NCBI GenBank assembly: GCA_016840025.1
Contig: JAEOTF010000074.1
Span: 1-64,000, forward strand
Source: Candidatus Hodarchaeota archaeon
GTDB lineage: Archaea > Asgardarchaeota > Heimdallarchaeia > Hodarchaeales > YT1-039
Reading direction: 5' to 3'
Length of the DNA stretch: 64,000 bases
Below, in pieces: positions 17,768 to 27,702 of the stretch (position 1 is the first letter of the stretch; the number at the start of each line of letters is the position of its first letter). The translations under genes and the position numbers were made by a program. The notes beneath the pieces were generated by a model. That model did not search any database. It saw only the letters and a list, made by a program, of their open reading frames with translations, and was not told where the DNA came from.

Positions 17768-19735
17768 TCCCCAATTTTCGGAGATGAAGTAAGTATAGCA
17801 ACTATAAACCAAATAGCCTTTACTGAATTAGAAAAAGGCGTATACGCAGCATTAGAAACATATTCCAATGTTCATAGGGGTACAGGACATAACTCTATGG
17901 TCACTACTTCTCTATATGAACAAGCTAGGGATCTTATTCTTGAAAACCTGAAATTAAACAAGGATAAATTTGTGGTTATATTCTGTTCTCCATTAAGATT
18001 GAAACTCATCAAGTCACAATTAAAATCTGCAAAGCTAATTGTTTTTTCAAGTCAAGCTATTGGCCTACCATTAGGGATTCGGGCTTTGGTCGTAAAAAAA
18101 AGTGAATTAATCAGTTGTAACCCTGTTTATTCGGGTGGGGGAATGATCAAAATGGTTTACCCCAACTCGCTGATTTTAGCAGATCTTCCAGACAGATTTG
18201 AAGCGGGTACTCCCAGCATCGTCAATGCTATTACCTTAGTAAAAGCTCTTCAAGTGCTTAACCATTTTGGGAACGAAAATTTCAACAAACATCCAGAGGA
18301 TAATCTATCTGTTGAAGAAATTTTGTATAAGGATGAACTTCTACCATATACTGGAAAAAAACTATTAACTGAACTCAGGGAAACATTAATAGGACACAAA
18401 ATTCGTGTTCCTACTATAACAGGGGAAAAACCCTATATTAACTTAGACAACGGTGCAAGTACGCCTACTTTTATACCAATTTGGGATGTAATTACCAAAA
18501 CATGGAAACAACCAGAGCACATACAGCGAGATATTGTTAGTGAAGTCAAAAGAATTTGTACTGACTTTTTGGATGCATCTTTAGAAGAGTTTGATGTGAT
18601 TTTTACAGCGAATACAACTGAAGCAATCAATCTTGTTGCTCAAAATCTGCATAAAGGGCTTATAAGTGATATAGATCCCGTAGTTGTCAACACATTAATT
18701 GAACATCACTCGAATGAACTACCTTGGCGAGAACTCTCAGGTGCTTCCCTAATTAGACTAATGATAGATGATAAAGGCTTTGTGAACTTGAAAGAATTGG
18801 AGAGGGTTCTACGCGATTATAACCAGAAGCACAAATATGAGAAAAAGCGAATTGTAATAGTAGCAGTAAGTGGCGCTTCTAATGTCCTCGGGTCGTTCGA
18901 TGATATTCAAGAAATAAGTAGAATAACTCATAAGTATAAAGCACTCCTTCTTGTGGATGGCGCACAATTAGTAGCTCATCGTAAAGTGTCAATGAAGGCT
19001 ACAGGCATTGACTTTCTTGCATTTTCAGGGCATAAAATCTATGCCCCTTTTGGTTCGGGGGCGTTAATCGTCAGAAAGGAACTCTTAAACTTTAGTCCTG
19101 CTGAATTGACTGAGATAAAGTCATCTGGGGAGGAAAATCTGACAGGTATAGCTGCAATGGGAAAAGCGATCACGATCCTAGAAAGGGTAGGTATGGACGT
19201 GATCGAAGCTCAGGAAAGACTATTAACCCGTAATATCCTGCACGGTCTTAATAAAATGCCAAACATAAAGATATTTGGGATAAAAAATCCTGAATCCTCG
19301 AGATTCAATAGGAAAGGTGGAACTATTGTCTTTAATTTAAAAAATGTTCCTCATAATCTTGTTGCGAAAGAATTGGCAGAATATGGAGGAATTGGTGTCC
19401 GGAACGGGTGTTTTTGTGCAAATATGTTAGTTAAACACCTTCTTCGGATTAACCCTATCAGAGTTTTCGCTGCGAAGCTTGGTTTAATGCAAATCCCCAC
19501 GTTTACAAGCAAAGTTCTTCCAGGACTTGTAAGAGTAAGTATAGGAATTGAAAATGACGAAAAAGAGGTAAGGTACTTTGTACAGATTCTGGAGTGCATC
19601 ACTCGAAAATCCAGATCTCATCTAAATAAATTCATTGGATCAATAGATAATGGAACCTTTTTCCTTCCTCCTTCAGAGACAGCACAACAGATTAATGATT
19701 TTGTAGATGGTAGAGTTAAGAAAGTTTTTTCATAG
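17768..19735 (+). CDS. Cysteine desulfurase-like class V aminotransferase with a degenerate second copy at the N terminus
   Basis: The first ATG is at 17897 (612 residues), but the frame is open from 17768 and its 43 upstream codons read like genuine class V sequence (ETYSNVHRGTGHNS). No ATG, GTG or TTG occurs there, so either an unusual start is used or the 5' end is eroded. Numbering from the ATG: residues 1-125 resemble a collapsed class V core, with SSQAIGLPLGIRALVV standing where SGHKxYAPFGxGALV is expected (PLP lysine lost) and DRFEAGTP conserved. Residues 180-612 are a full module: NLDNGASTP, DGAQ (354-357), SGHK with PLP lysine K380, and GCFC (504-507) for the catalytic loop. Known relatives mobilise sulfur from cysteine or act as aminotransferases. 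No Fe-S scaffold gene is adjacent. Confidence 0.8.
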   Translation, partial: SPIFGDEVSIATINQIAFTELEKGVYAALETYSNVHRGTGHNSMVTTSLYEQARDLILENLKLNKDKFVVIFCSPLRLKLIKSQLKSAKLIVFSSQAIGLPLGIRALVVKKSELISCNPVYSGGGMIKMVYPNSLILADLPDRFEAGTPSIVNAITLVKALQVLNHFGNENFNKHPEDNLSVEEILYKDELLPYTGKKLLTELRETLIGHKIRVPTITGEKPYINLDNGASTPTFIPIWDVITKTWKQPEHIQRDIVSEVKRICTDFLDASLEEFDVIFTANTTEAINLVAQNLHKGLISDIDPVVVNTLIEHHSNELPWRELSGASLIRLMIDDKGFVNLKELERVLRDYNQKHKYEKKRIVIVAVSGASNVLGSFDDIQEISRITHKYKALLLVDGAQLVAHRKVSMKATGIDFLAFSGHKIYAPFGSGALIVRKELLNFSPAELTEIKSSGEENLTGIAAMGKAITILERVGMDVIEAQERLLTRNILHGLNKMPNIKIFGIKNPESSRFNRKGGTIVFNLKNVPHNLVAKELAEYGGIGVRNGCFCANMLVKHLLRINPIRVFAAKLGLMQIPTFTSKVLPGLVRVSIGIENDEKEVRYFVQILECITRKSRSHLNKFIGSIDNGTFFLPPSETAQQINDFVDGRVKKVFS

Positions 19736-19886
19736 TTAATTAAGAAACCTAAAGAAAATATGAAAATCATCATCAAATATAACCTAAAAGAAATGAGAAA
19801 TTGAAGAACTCCAGAATAAATTAAGAAATAAATTATTATGGTAGATATTTGGAAGAGAGTGATCAGAAAAAAGTATGGACTTCAAG

Positions 19887-21161
19887 CTAACTCCTTCTTC
19901 TGTGATATAGTACATTAAACAAAAACGCATAGATTGCGGTTAGTAGGATTATACTCATTGCTAATCCAAACCTCTTAGGAAATTCCAGGACAACTACTGG
20001 ATCATCACTTTTTGCATATTTTAAGTCAAAATTCCCACCATCATAGTAACCGATGTGGGCATATCCATAATTGTCCAGTGCTAGAGAAGAATATAATCCA
20101 ACATTCCCTTCACTATCCACAACCTCGGTATACCAACCACTTGCATTTTCATAAGCATATTTTAAATCACCAGCAGTGCTATTATAATGGCTAATGTGAG
20201 CATAATCATTAGAATCTAATGATAACGACGCGCCTATTCCGACATTTCCATCCTCTTCTATAATTGATGGAGAATACCATCCTCCACTGCCCTGTTTAAC
20301 GTAATTTAAATTACCATTAGTAGTATCATAGTAAGCGATACGAGCGTAATCGTTAGACGCTAAAGCAAGTGAAGTACTACTCCCCCCAACGGTTCCACTA
20401 TTATCTACGATTGTGGGTATTTTCCAACCACTTGAATCTTTATAGATATACATCAGCTTTTTATTCGTTTCATCATAATAACTGATATGAACGGTGTCAT
20501 TAGCATCTACCAATAATGAAGAATACCGTCCAACCATATCTCCTCCACCATCATCCACAGTTTCGCAATGCCAGCCATTTGCATCTTTATATGCAAATTT
20601 TAAATCATGATGACTGGGATAGAAGTCATAATAGCTGATCCGAGGATATCCAGTGCCATTTAGCGCTAATGAAGAATCCCATCCCACGTTGTAGACTCCC
20701 TCATCTACAGCTTCAGTATACCAGCCACCACTTGCATTGGTAAAAACATACATTAAATCATCATTACTTTCATAACTTATGTGGACATAGCCATTCGCAT
20801 CCACTGCCAGTGAGGGCCCGCTTCCAACGTTCCCACTATTATCTAGGACTGTAGGAGTATACCAGCCACCACTATCTTCGTGAACATACCATAAATAATA
20901 GTCATTATAGTCCATATAGCTGATGTGGGGAAAATTATTAGAATCCAACGCTAGTGAGGGTTGACCTCCCGTGAGTCCCGCACTGTCCCGAATCGAGATG
21001 GACCACGTCCCTGGCGTTCCTAAACCATAAGATAAATTTAGTAAGCTTAGAGTTAATGGAATGATTAAAAAAATAAGCATAACTCGTTTAAACATCTGCA
21101 ATTGACTTACTTTTCTAGATGGTACAGAATTTTTACTCTTAAAAATCATTTTAATAACCAC
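19887..21161 (-). CDS. Secreted, membrane-anchored repeat protein (propeller-like)
   Basis: 424 residues. A signal peptide lies at about 26-47. Six to seven repeats of roughly 45-50 residues follow, each with the pattern SLALDSNxYxHISYYD, then DLKYAY, then SGWYTExVDxxGNVG. A transmembrane helix near 397-418 precedes a basic HRRRS end. The repeat length and the aromatic-Gly pattern suggest a beta-propeller displayed outside the cell. Several N-x-S/T sequons occur. Probably a surface adhesin or binding protein; ligand unknown. Confidence 0.75.
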   Translation of the reverse strand: MVIKMIFKSKNSVPSRKVSQLQMFKRVMLIFLIIPLTLSLLNLSYGLGTPGTWSISIRDSAGLTGGQPSLALDSNNFPHISYMDYNDYYLWYVHEDSGGWYTPTVLDNSGNVGSGPSLAVDANGYVHISYESNDDLMYVFTNASGGWYTEAVDEGVYNVGWDSSLALNGTGYPRISYYDFYPSHHDLKFAYKDANGWHCETVDDGGGDMVGRYSSLLVDANDTVHISYYDETNKKLMYIYKDSSGWKIPTIVDNSGTVGGSSTSLALASNDYARIAYYDTTNGNLNYVKQGSGGWYSPSIIEEDGNVGIGASLSLDSNDYAHISHYNSTAGDLKYAYENASGWYTEVVDSEGNVGLYSSLALDNYGYAHIGYYDGGNFDLKYAKSDDPVVVLEFPKRFGLAMSIILLTAIYAFLFNVLYHRRRS

Positions 21162-21379
21162 TTTTTTACATTCAGATTTAATGTAAATATCTAAATCGTG
21201 ATTCTTCTTACGATTTCCAGTAAAATTAAATTATTATTAGAATTTCTGTTGACAACTTTTGTTCGAATCCAGACTATCAGGTATTGGACATTGTTTATCA
21301 TTCTGGTAGCACTTTAAGCCTTGTATTAATTCGAAGTAACAAGATTTATTAGAGGTGGAATCAACTATTAATCCTAACG

Positions 21380-21847
21380 ATGACTGAAAAATCGCTAGAT
21401 GAATCACAACAAACATTTCTACAATCATTTAATGAAATTAATGCAGTTCTAAGAGCAATTGCCCAACCTAAACGGTTTAAGATCCTCATCCTTTTGTTAA
21501 CTAATCCTCATACCTTTCATGAATTACTTGATAAGGTAAAGCTAAGAAAAACAGCCCTTGCTAATCATTTAACCTATTTACAAAACAAATCATTAGTTGA
21601 AAAAATTCAACACGGCACTTATAAAATTACACAAGATGGACAAACTTATCTAAGGGCAATTGAAGCTGCTTATAACGTTTCTGAGGCACGGAAGCAGAAA
21701 ATCAAAGAATCACAACTAAAATACCAACTTTCGAAAACTTTTATTGAAAGAAAGAAAGATAAGAAACAACTTGAATCAGAACAACAGTATAGTCTATCAA
21801 AAACATTTTTAGAAAGAAAAAGAACTGGTAAGGAAGGAGAAGAATAA
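21380..21847 (+). CDS. ArsR-like HTH protein with repeated C-terminal motif
   Basis: 155 residues. Residues 25-95 form a winged helix: LRAIAQPKRFKILILLL (helix 1), TALANHLTYLQNKSLV (recognition helix) and an IQHGTYKIT wing. The C-terminal 50 residues are highly charged and contain the same segment twice, YQLSKTFIERKK and YSLSKTFLERKR, about 25 residues apart. That duplicated tail is not a usual part of the family and could be a protein- or nucleic-acid-contact motif. Single gene. Confidence 0.75.
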   Translation: MTEKSLDESQQTFLQSFNEINAVLRAIAQPKRFKILILLLTNPHTFHELLDKVKLRKTALANHLTYLQNKSLVEKIQHGTYKITQDGQTYLRAIEAAYNVSEARKQKIKESQLKYQLSKTFIERKKDKKQLESEQQYSLSKTFLERKRTGKEGEE

Positions 21848-22080
21848 AACACATTCCGTGTTGAATGAATCACCTATTTAATAACTAATGCACTATATTT
21901 AATGTCCTTTTTTCTCATTATATCTTAATTCTCTTTAGCTAAGATTATTTTAAATTTAAGAGACATAATTGTAAATATCGACATTCCTATTTTCACTGAA
22001 TATTATTCATTATAAGACGAAATATTTTTATATGCTAGAGGTTGAATTTCAATTATATTCAACAATGAACTAGGAGACCC

Positions 22081-22557
22081 ATGAAATTGAGCAACCCAGA
22101 TGAATTATTTACCATTTATCCTATTGGACATATTAAACGAATGAATGATGAAGTTTATATTAAACTCTTACAGAAATTCATTCCTGCTGTCAAACAATTA
22201 GAACACTTTAGTCATGTTCAGATACTCTGGTGGGCGAATGGACATGATAAAGAAGAAAGTCGTAATACCCTGCAAATGACTCCCCCCTACGGCAAAAATC
22301 CTCCAGTAACAGGAGTGTTTGCATCTCGAGCTGAATATCGTCCTAATCCCATTGCATTGACTACTGCAAAGATTTTGGCTGTGAATTATGAAAAAGGACT
22401 TGTTAAAGTAGCTAATATTGATGCATTTGATGATACTCCTGTTCTGGACTTAAAAGCGTATTTTCCTGTGTGTGATCGTGTCAAGGAAGCAAAAATACCC
22501 GATTGGATTACAGGGTGGCCAGATTGGTTACCCGAAGAAGGCTTAGGATTAGAATAA
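22081..22557 (+). CDS. TsaA/TrmO-family tRNA methyltransferase-like protein
   Basis: 158 residues. The YaeB/TsaA (UPF0066) signature is clear: IYPIGHIKR at the start, SHVQILWW, and GVFASRAEYRPNPIALT. In bacteria TrmO methylates t6A37 of tRNA to m6t6A with S-adenosylmethionine. Archaeal homologues such as the Archaeoglobus and Methanosarcina proteins are known, though their tRNA target is less studied. The start has an AGGAG-like site (ctaggagaccc) directly upstream. Single gene. Confidence 0.88.
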   Translation: MKLSNPDELFTIYPIGHIKRMNDEVYIKLLQKFIPAVKQLEHFSHVQILWWANGHDKEESRNTLQMTPPYGKNPPVTGVFASRAEYRPNPIALTTAKILAVNYEKGLVKVANIDAFDDTPVLDLKAYFPVCDRVKEAKIPDWITGWPDWLPEEGLGLE

Positions 22558-22767
22558 TAATTATAGAAGAAATAATCAATCTTCTACATTCCATTCACAA
22601 TAAGGCTACGCTTGTCTAACGTTTTCCCTTCTTTCTTTGACCTGCATAAGATATTTTTAGGTTGTATCCCTCTAAAACAATAAGAATTATATTAAAGCTT
22701 TTCAATAATATATGGAATTAGTCATACAAAGACTGTTCTAAAGCACTAAATACTCAAGAGGATCGTC

Positions 22768-23310
22768 ATGGTAGGAAAAGATATTGTTAAACCCAAACAA
22801 ATAGAGATCATTGAAGATCAGCTTCCTCTCAAGCTCATTGGATGCGTTTTTTACGGTGATCCCTTTCATTCTGCCGAGGGATGGTCAGTGGAGAACGAAA
22901 TTGGCTTGGTCTGGAATCGATTTCTTGCCCTCTACAAGAAAAATAAGAAAATGATACTAGAGCACCAAATTAATCCTAATACCTCCTACGAGGTTCATAT
23001 TGAACCTGAAGAATACAAGGAAACTAAAAAATTTTACGTTTTTGTGGGTGTGGAAGTTAAAGGGCTTGAGATAATTCCACTTGAAATGTATCTTAAGATT
23101 CTTCCAGTGACAATGTATGCAAAATTCACCTTTCAAGGAAAGCAGATGTTTAAGGGGGCCAACTATATCTATCAAGAATGGCTGCCCCAATCAAACTATC
23201 GAGAGGCTTTTCCCTTTTTAATCCAAGCTTATGATGAGAGCCGCTTTAAGGGGTTAGATAATAAGGATTCAGAGCTAGATTTCTATATACCCATAACTCA
23301 TAAGGCATGA
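22768..23310 (+). CDS. GyrI-like/effector-binding domain protein
   Basis: 180 residues. The fold pattern matches the bacterial transcription-activator effector-binding (GyrI-like) domain: QIEIIEDQLPLKLIGCVFYG at the start, a helix IGLVWNRFL, FYVFVGVEVKGLEIIPLEMYLKILP in the middle, and IYQEWLPQSNYR near the end. These domains bind hydrophobic small molecules. Here it stands alone without a DNA-binding module. Ligand unknown. Confidence 0.75.
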   Translation: MVGKDIVKPKQIEIIEDQLPLKLIGCVFYGDPFHSAEGWSVENEIGLVWNRFLALYKKNKKMILEHQINPNTSYEVHIEPEEYKETKKFYVFVGVEVKGLEIIPLEMYLKILPVTMYAKFTFQGKQMFKGANYIYQEWLPQSNYREAFPFLIQAYDESRFKGLDNKDSELDFYIPITHKA

Positions 23311-23352
23311 ATATGCTTGCAGCGTTATATGAGAGTCATTTGTAGGTATTAA

Positions 23353-23838
23353 TTATCTACGTTTCGGAAGAGTGCGTAATTCCATTTCACGAATGCTAGA
23401 CGAAACGTTTGATACAGTAACTTTGTTCATTTTATCATTTTGTTTTATTGTATTTACTACATCCATGCCTGTCGTTACTTTTCCAAAAACGGTGTGTTTT
23501 TCATCAAGATGTTTACAATTCGCTGGATTTAAGACAATGAAAAATTGACTTCCGCCTGTATCACGTCCAGCGTGAGCCATTGAGAGCGCGCCAAGAACAT
23601 GGTTCTGTTTTGGTCCCTCAGTCTCGCAAGGAATCGCATAGCCAGGACCTCCTGTACCAGTTCCATTTGGACATCCTCCTTGGACAACGAAGTCAGGCAC
23701 CACTCTGTGGAAGGTTAATCCGTCATAAAAGTCCTTTTCTATGAGCGTTACAAAGTTTTTTACGGTATTTGGTGCTGCTTCATCAAACAATTCAAACTCA
23801 ATTCTACCTTTATTAGTTTCCATAACTCCAATTGTCAT
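23353..23838 (-). CDS. Peptidyl-prolyl cis-trans isomerase, cyclophilin type
   Basis: 161 residues, a single cyclophilin domain. The motif [19 protein letters not shown] contains the catalytic arginine, and [11 protein letters not shown] and [14 protein letters not shown] are also conserved. No signal peptide, so cytoplasmic. It accelerates proline isomerisation during protein folding. Plus-strand genes upstream are convergent with it. Confidence 0.96.
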   Translation of the reverse strand: MTIGVMETNKGRIEFELFDEAAPNTVKNFVTLIEKDFYDGLTFHRVVPDFVVQGGCPNGTGTGGPGYAIPCETEGPKQNHVLGALSMAHAGRDTGGSQFFIVLNPANCKHLDEKHTVFGKVTTGMDVVNTIKQNDKMNKVTVSNVSSSIREMELRTLPKRR

Positions 23839-24095
23839 AAAACTATTCTCCGAATCTTAATAGGCATTTTTTGCTCATTTCATGCTAAATAGAAAAATCT
23901 TGGAATGTTCTTGCTGAAATTGGCTTAAACGTTTTGATAGTGGATAGAAGGAATTGTTAAGCTTTTAAGATAATCTCCTTTCTAGCCTCCCTTTTATGGA
24001 TTACTTGTGGGTGTTTGCTACTACCTTGTTCAAGTAGGGATTTTTATAGAAAAAAAAATATTAGAAGGGGGATTTCTCGTCTAAAATCACTAATT

Positions 24096-24374
24096 TTAGA
24101 GGCCCTCGACAGTAAAAGCCTTAAAAATTTGGATAGCTCCCACAAGCATCATTAGATAACCCCAGAATGTGAAAGGCGTCCAAAAATCATTATCATCCAA
24201 GGGTGTATCTTTAATAATGCCATCTTCAGCATCAAAGAGCAGTTTGTTGAAGCCAAGCCCTTCTTCATCTGGATCAGCAGTGCGTGCCAATTCAACACCC
24301 CAATCAAGCACTGAAAACCCGCAAATCAGTATTAAAATCGCTTGTATAGCCGCTAGAAGTTTGTACGAAGCCAT
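24096..24374 (-). CDS. Small membrane protein, two transmembrane helices
   Basis: 92 residues. A hydrophobic helix at about 4-22, an acidic middle (DPDEEGLGFN, DAEDGIIKD) and a second helix at about 68-86. The acidic loop would face outside if the N terminus is inside. No family recognised; the stand-alone position gives no functional hint. Confidence 0.6.
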   Translation of the reverse strand: MASYKLLAAIQAILILICGFSVLDWGVELARTADPDEEGLGFNKLLFDAEDGIIKDTPLDDNDFWTPFTFWGYLMMLVGAIQIFKAFTVEGL

Positions 24375-24716
24375 TATAATCCATCCTTATCCATTAGACT
24401 TAGAATAACTTTTAATAAATCATTTGTGCAGCAGTCTTTTAAAATGATGCGTCATTCAGAGAATTGTGACATATTATAAATCCGATAATGTCAACATACT
24501 CAATACTTAAGAGAGAAAAATAATTTCTTTTCTTAATTTCTACTTTATTTTGGTTATTTTATTCATTTAATTCACTAAACAAGTATTAATTCTTTCATTC
24601 TACTTTATTATTCAAATATAATCTCCTATTGCCTTATCTTTACTATTAAAAAGAAAAAGTATTGAAATCTGTCAAACAATTTGATCTAGAACTTTAAAAG
24701 CTCATCTTTTTCTGCA
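24375..24716. other. AT-rich intergenic stretch, 342 bp
   Basis: No gene or structured RNA recognised. It separates two divergently transcribed genes (24096-24374 minus, 24717-26042 plus), so it should hold both promoters. Confidence 0.5.
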
Positions 24717-26042
24717 ATGTCGAAAATGATACCTGAATCACCTGAGCAACAAAAAGAATCTTTTTTCCATATCCCCCTAAAATATCCAGAATATGGGAAA
24801 TTATGGCTCGCTCAACTTGTTAACAATTTGGGGAGACAATTTACGTACATTGCATTACAATTTCTTGTATATAATTTGACCAAATCTGCATTAGCAATGG
24901 GTATCTTAGCAACTTGTCAATTAATATCCATGGTGACCATAGGTCCGTACATCGGTGTCCTGATCGATCGTTATGACCGTAAAAAGCTTATGAATAGAAG
25001 TAACATCGCTACAGCAGCTCTATTGTTTTGCATTCCTCTTACAGCTTTATTACCCTGGCGTGTCATTTGGATCTATGGTATTGCATTCCTAATGGGTGTA
25101 TCAGATCGGTTTTTCTTTCCCAGTAGAGGCTCCTCAATCCCCAAATTGGTCGCTAAGGAAGATTTACTCCCTGCAAATTCATTATCTGCTGCCACATACC
25201 AACTCATGGCTTTGGTAGGTCCAGTAGTCGCAGGTTTCCTGATTCATCAATTTGGCTACAATATCGCATTTTGGATTGATATGACAGGATTTCTTCTGTC
25301 TGCAGTATTCATTTCCCTAATCCGTGCTGATTTACGTCCTAACAACAAAGAAATGGCGTCATTAACTCAGAAAAGAAGTGTTAAATCGGATTTAATAGAA
25401 TCCTACTATTTTCTAAAAGATTATGTGGCTTTTTCTTGGCTAATAGTTCTTATTGCATTCTTAATCTTTGGTTTTGGTTCTTCTATGATTTTAATGATCC
25501 CTTACCTTCATGAAATTACGAACCCTTTCCCTCCTGAAGAAGCTTTTGGCATTATGCTTGGTTTAGCTGCAGTTTCAGGGTTAGCTGCTGCGATATATCT
25601 GGGAAATAAAAAATATCTTCCTAAACCACTAACTTTGATTAATCTTGCTTCATTACTTGCCGCTGTTATCATCTTTGGCTTCTCTTTTTCTCAGGATGTC
25701 TACATGTTGGCATTCTGTTGGTTTTTCTTTGGTATGCTAGAAACATCATTCATGATTCCCTTTCAGACATTAAGTCAAGAAACTATACCCGATTCGTTAA
25801 GAGGGAAAGTTTTTTCTGTATTTAACCTAATTATCACTGTTGCGCAAATCATAGGCATGGCTTTAGGTGGGTTATTGGCTGATGGTATTGGAATTAAGAA
25901 CACATTCTTCTTGAATGGCAGTATTATTGCCATTGCTTCTATAGTAGGTTTAATAATCTTAATAATGAAAAAATTTGAGATGGATGTTGAAAGGCGTCGA
26001 CAACTATATTTAACAGCCAAATCCGAGTATACTGCAATATAG
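24717..26042 (+). CDS. Major facilitator superfamily transporter
   Basis: 441 residues with 12 predicted membrane helices. The MFS motif A is present after helix 2 (GVLIDRYDRKKLMNRS). The overall pattern resembles the MFS_3/enterobactin-exporter (MefE-like) branch, with YPEYGKLWLAQLVNNLGRQF at the start. Likely a drug or metabolite exporter. Substrate not predictable. Confidence 0.9.
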   Translation: MSKMIPESPEQQKESFFHIPLKYPEYGKLWLAQLVNNLGRQFTYIALQFLVYNLTKSALAMGILATCQLISMVTIGPYIGVLIDRYDRKKLMNRSNIATAALLFCIPLTALLPWRVIWIYGIAFLMGVSDRFFFPSRGSSIPKLVAKEDLLPANSLSAATYQLMALVGPVVAGFLIHQFGYNIAFWIDMTGFLLSAVFISLIRADLRPNNKEMASLTQKRSVKSDLIESYYFLKDYVAFSWLIVLIAFLIFGFGSSMILMIPYLHEITNPFPPEEAFGIMLGLAAVSGLAAAIYLGNKKYLPKPLTLINLASLLAAVIIFGFSFSQDVYMLAFCWFFFGMLETSFMIPFQTLSQETIPDSLRGKVFSVFNLIITVAQIIGMALGGLLADGIGIKNTFFLNGSIIAIASIVGLIILIMKKFEMDVERRRQLYLTAKSEYTAI

Positions 26043-26096
26043 CGGTGATTTATTTAACTTAACCAGCCACCCTTTCCAAACAATGGCTGATTTTAA

Positions 26097-26768
26097 TTAT
26101 TGGTGTCCTTCAACCTCTTGCTCTAAACGTTGAAAAAAAACTTCCATGAATCGGTGCCTATCTTCTCCGATTTTTTGGCCTTCTGGGGTTATTAATTTGT
26201 TTTTTATATGTTTCAGCTTTACTTCGAACTCGATATTCGCCGTATGTTTTCTAGGGTCTTTTTCTCGAGTTAAACCTTCATATTCACTCGAAGGTTCTCG
26301 ATAGAGTTGATAATTATTTTCCCCTGCAAACATGAACGATCTGGCTACTCCAATAGCCCCAATACATTCTAATTTATCAGCGTCATAAAGAAGTTCAGCT
26401 TCTACAGATTGGGGTTGCTCGTCTCCATCATGTTTCCGAAATCGATGAGCACGAATGCAGTGACATACTCTCTCTATAATTTCTGAGGTAAAACCTTCTT
26501 TCTTTAAGATCTCTGCTGCCATTTCCGCACTTTTTTTTGCATGATCAATTTTCCCTCCTAAATCGTCTTCCATTTTACGTGCAATGTCATGTAAATAAAC
26601 AGCTAGTTCAAGAACTTCCATATTGACAGGTCTTTTTTCGCTTGCTAAAAGCAGTTTAACGGTTTTTAATACTCTAAGATTATGTGTCCAGTCATGTGTT
26701 GGAGGAAATCCTTGTGTAAGCTTCTCAGCTTGTCTTCTGACGGATTCTAATGCTGAAACCATCTTCAA
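26097..26768 (-). CDS. HD-domain phosphohydrolase
   Basis: 223 residues. The HD metal-site residues are visible: H29 in DWTHN, HD at 60-61 (LHDIARK), H76 (KIDHAKKSA), H at CIRAHRFR, and D in DADKLECIG. The DADKLEAIG-type motif places it with the YedJ-like HD hydrolases, which act on nucleotides or phosphoesters. The nucleoside phosphorylase gene lies 135 bp upstream on the same strand, consistent with nucleotide salvage. Confidence 0.85.
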   Translation of the reverse strand: MKMVSALESVRRQAEKLTQGFPPTHDWTHNLRVLKTVKLLLASEKRPVNMEVLELAVYLHDIARKMEDDLGGKIDHAKKSAEMAAEILKKEGFTSEIIERVCHCIRAHRFRKHDGDEQPQSVEAELLYDADKLECIGAIGVARSFMFAGENNYQLYREPSSEYEGLTREKDPRKHTANIEFEVKLKHIKNKLITPEGQKIGEDRHRFMEVFFQRLEQEVEGHQ

Positions 26769-26903
26769 TAAACCTCTAAGGAGTATGTTTTATTTCAGTC
26801 TTTTTTTTCTCAATAGGTCACGATCTGAAACTAATTCGATTTAAATTTTAGCCTATTACGCCTGCGAAGATTGTGTTAATCTCATGTATTGTTATTTCCT
26901 TAT

Positions 26904-27674
26904 CTATTCTGCAGCTAAAACCTCTTTTGCAATAGTAAATAATTCTTTTTCATGTTTTTCCGTTAAATGAAAATGTGGTTTCCACTCGGTTTTCTCTAAG
27001 TAATCTGAAATAGTAAATATTGCGCCTATTTCTACTTTACGACATATTGCTACCGCAAATAACGCTGCAGCTTCCATTTCAACTGTTAAAACACCTTCTT
27101 TTCGATATTGGGTTACCTCAGCTGTTGTCTCTCTGTAGGGAGCATCAATAGTCCAGGTTGTACCAGTAATATATTTCAATCCCATTTTTTCGATAGTGCA
27201 TTCAATTCTTTCTTTCATTGCCTTTGATGAAGGTACGTATTTTTCGCTTTTCAAATAATGATGAGATGTCCCTTCATCTCGGATAGCTTTATCACATACA
27301 ACAATGCTCCCTAAGTGAAGGTTTTTTTGTAATGATCCTGCAATTCCAATCGAAAGAAATCTTTTCACACCAAATGCAATTAATTCTTCCATTAGAATTG
27401 CTACTACAGGAGCACCAATGCCAAATTTTCCACAAACTCCAATCTGATTATTTGTATCCTTTAATAAATGGAGATTACCTCCAATCCCTTCAACTTTGGT
27501 AACAGCATAATTTTTCACAATATAATCCAACAATCGTGGCTGATAACAAAAAATGATACCCCGAGGAGGAGTATATTCTGGATATCTACCAATTTCTTTG
27601 CGATATTCCGTGAAAATTTCTGGTGTGACCAGTGATTTTTCTTGATGTTTATTAGGAAAATTGGGAAACGGCAT
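26904..27674 (-). CDS. Nucleoside phosphorylase (uridine phosphorylase-like)
   Basis: 256 residues with the PNP/Udp family core: GGNLHLLKDTNNQIGVCGKFGIGAP near the substrate loop, RFLSIGIAGSL (phosphate/nucleoside loop) and TVEMEAAALFAVA with the conserved ME-A motif. These enzymes split nucleosides with phosphate to give a base and ribose-1-phosphate. Preceded 28 bp upstream by the PHP gene on the same strand. Base specificity not assignable. Confidence 0.88.
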   Translation of the reverse strand: MPFPNFPNKHQEKSLVTPEIFTEYRKEIGRYPEYTPPRGIIFCYQPRLLDYIVKNYAVTKVEGIGGNLHLLKDTNNQIGVCGKFGIGAPVVAILMEELIAFGVKRFLSIGIAGSLQKNLHLGSIVVCDKAIRDEGTSHHYLKSEKYVPSSKAMKERIECTIEKMGLKYITGTTWTIDAPYRETTAEVTQYRKEGVLTVEMEAAALFAVAICRKVEIGAIFTISDYLEKTEWKPHFHLTEKHEKELFTIAKEVLAAE

Positions 27675-27702
27675 GTAAGGTTACTCACTTTTTTCTTGAT
27701 AT

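Noticed and set aside
21255..21290. tRNA T-loop-like sequence gttcgaatcc
   Set aside because: The T-stem does not pair and no acceptor, D or anticodon arm can be built around it. A similar gggttcaagtc at 46960 fails in the same way.
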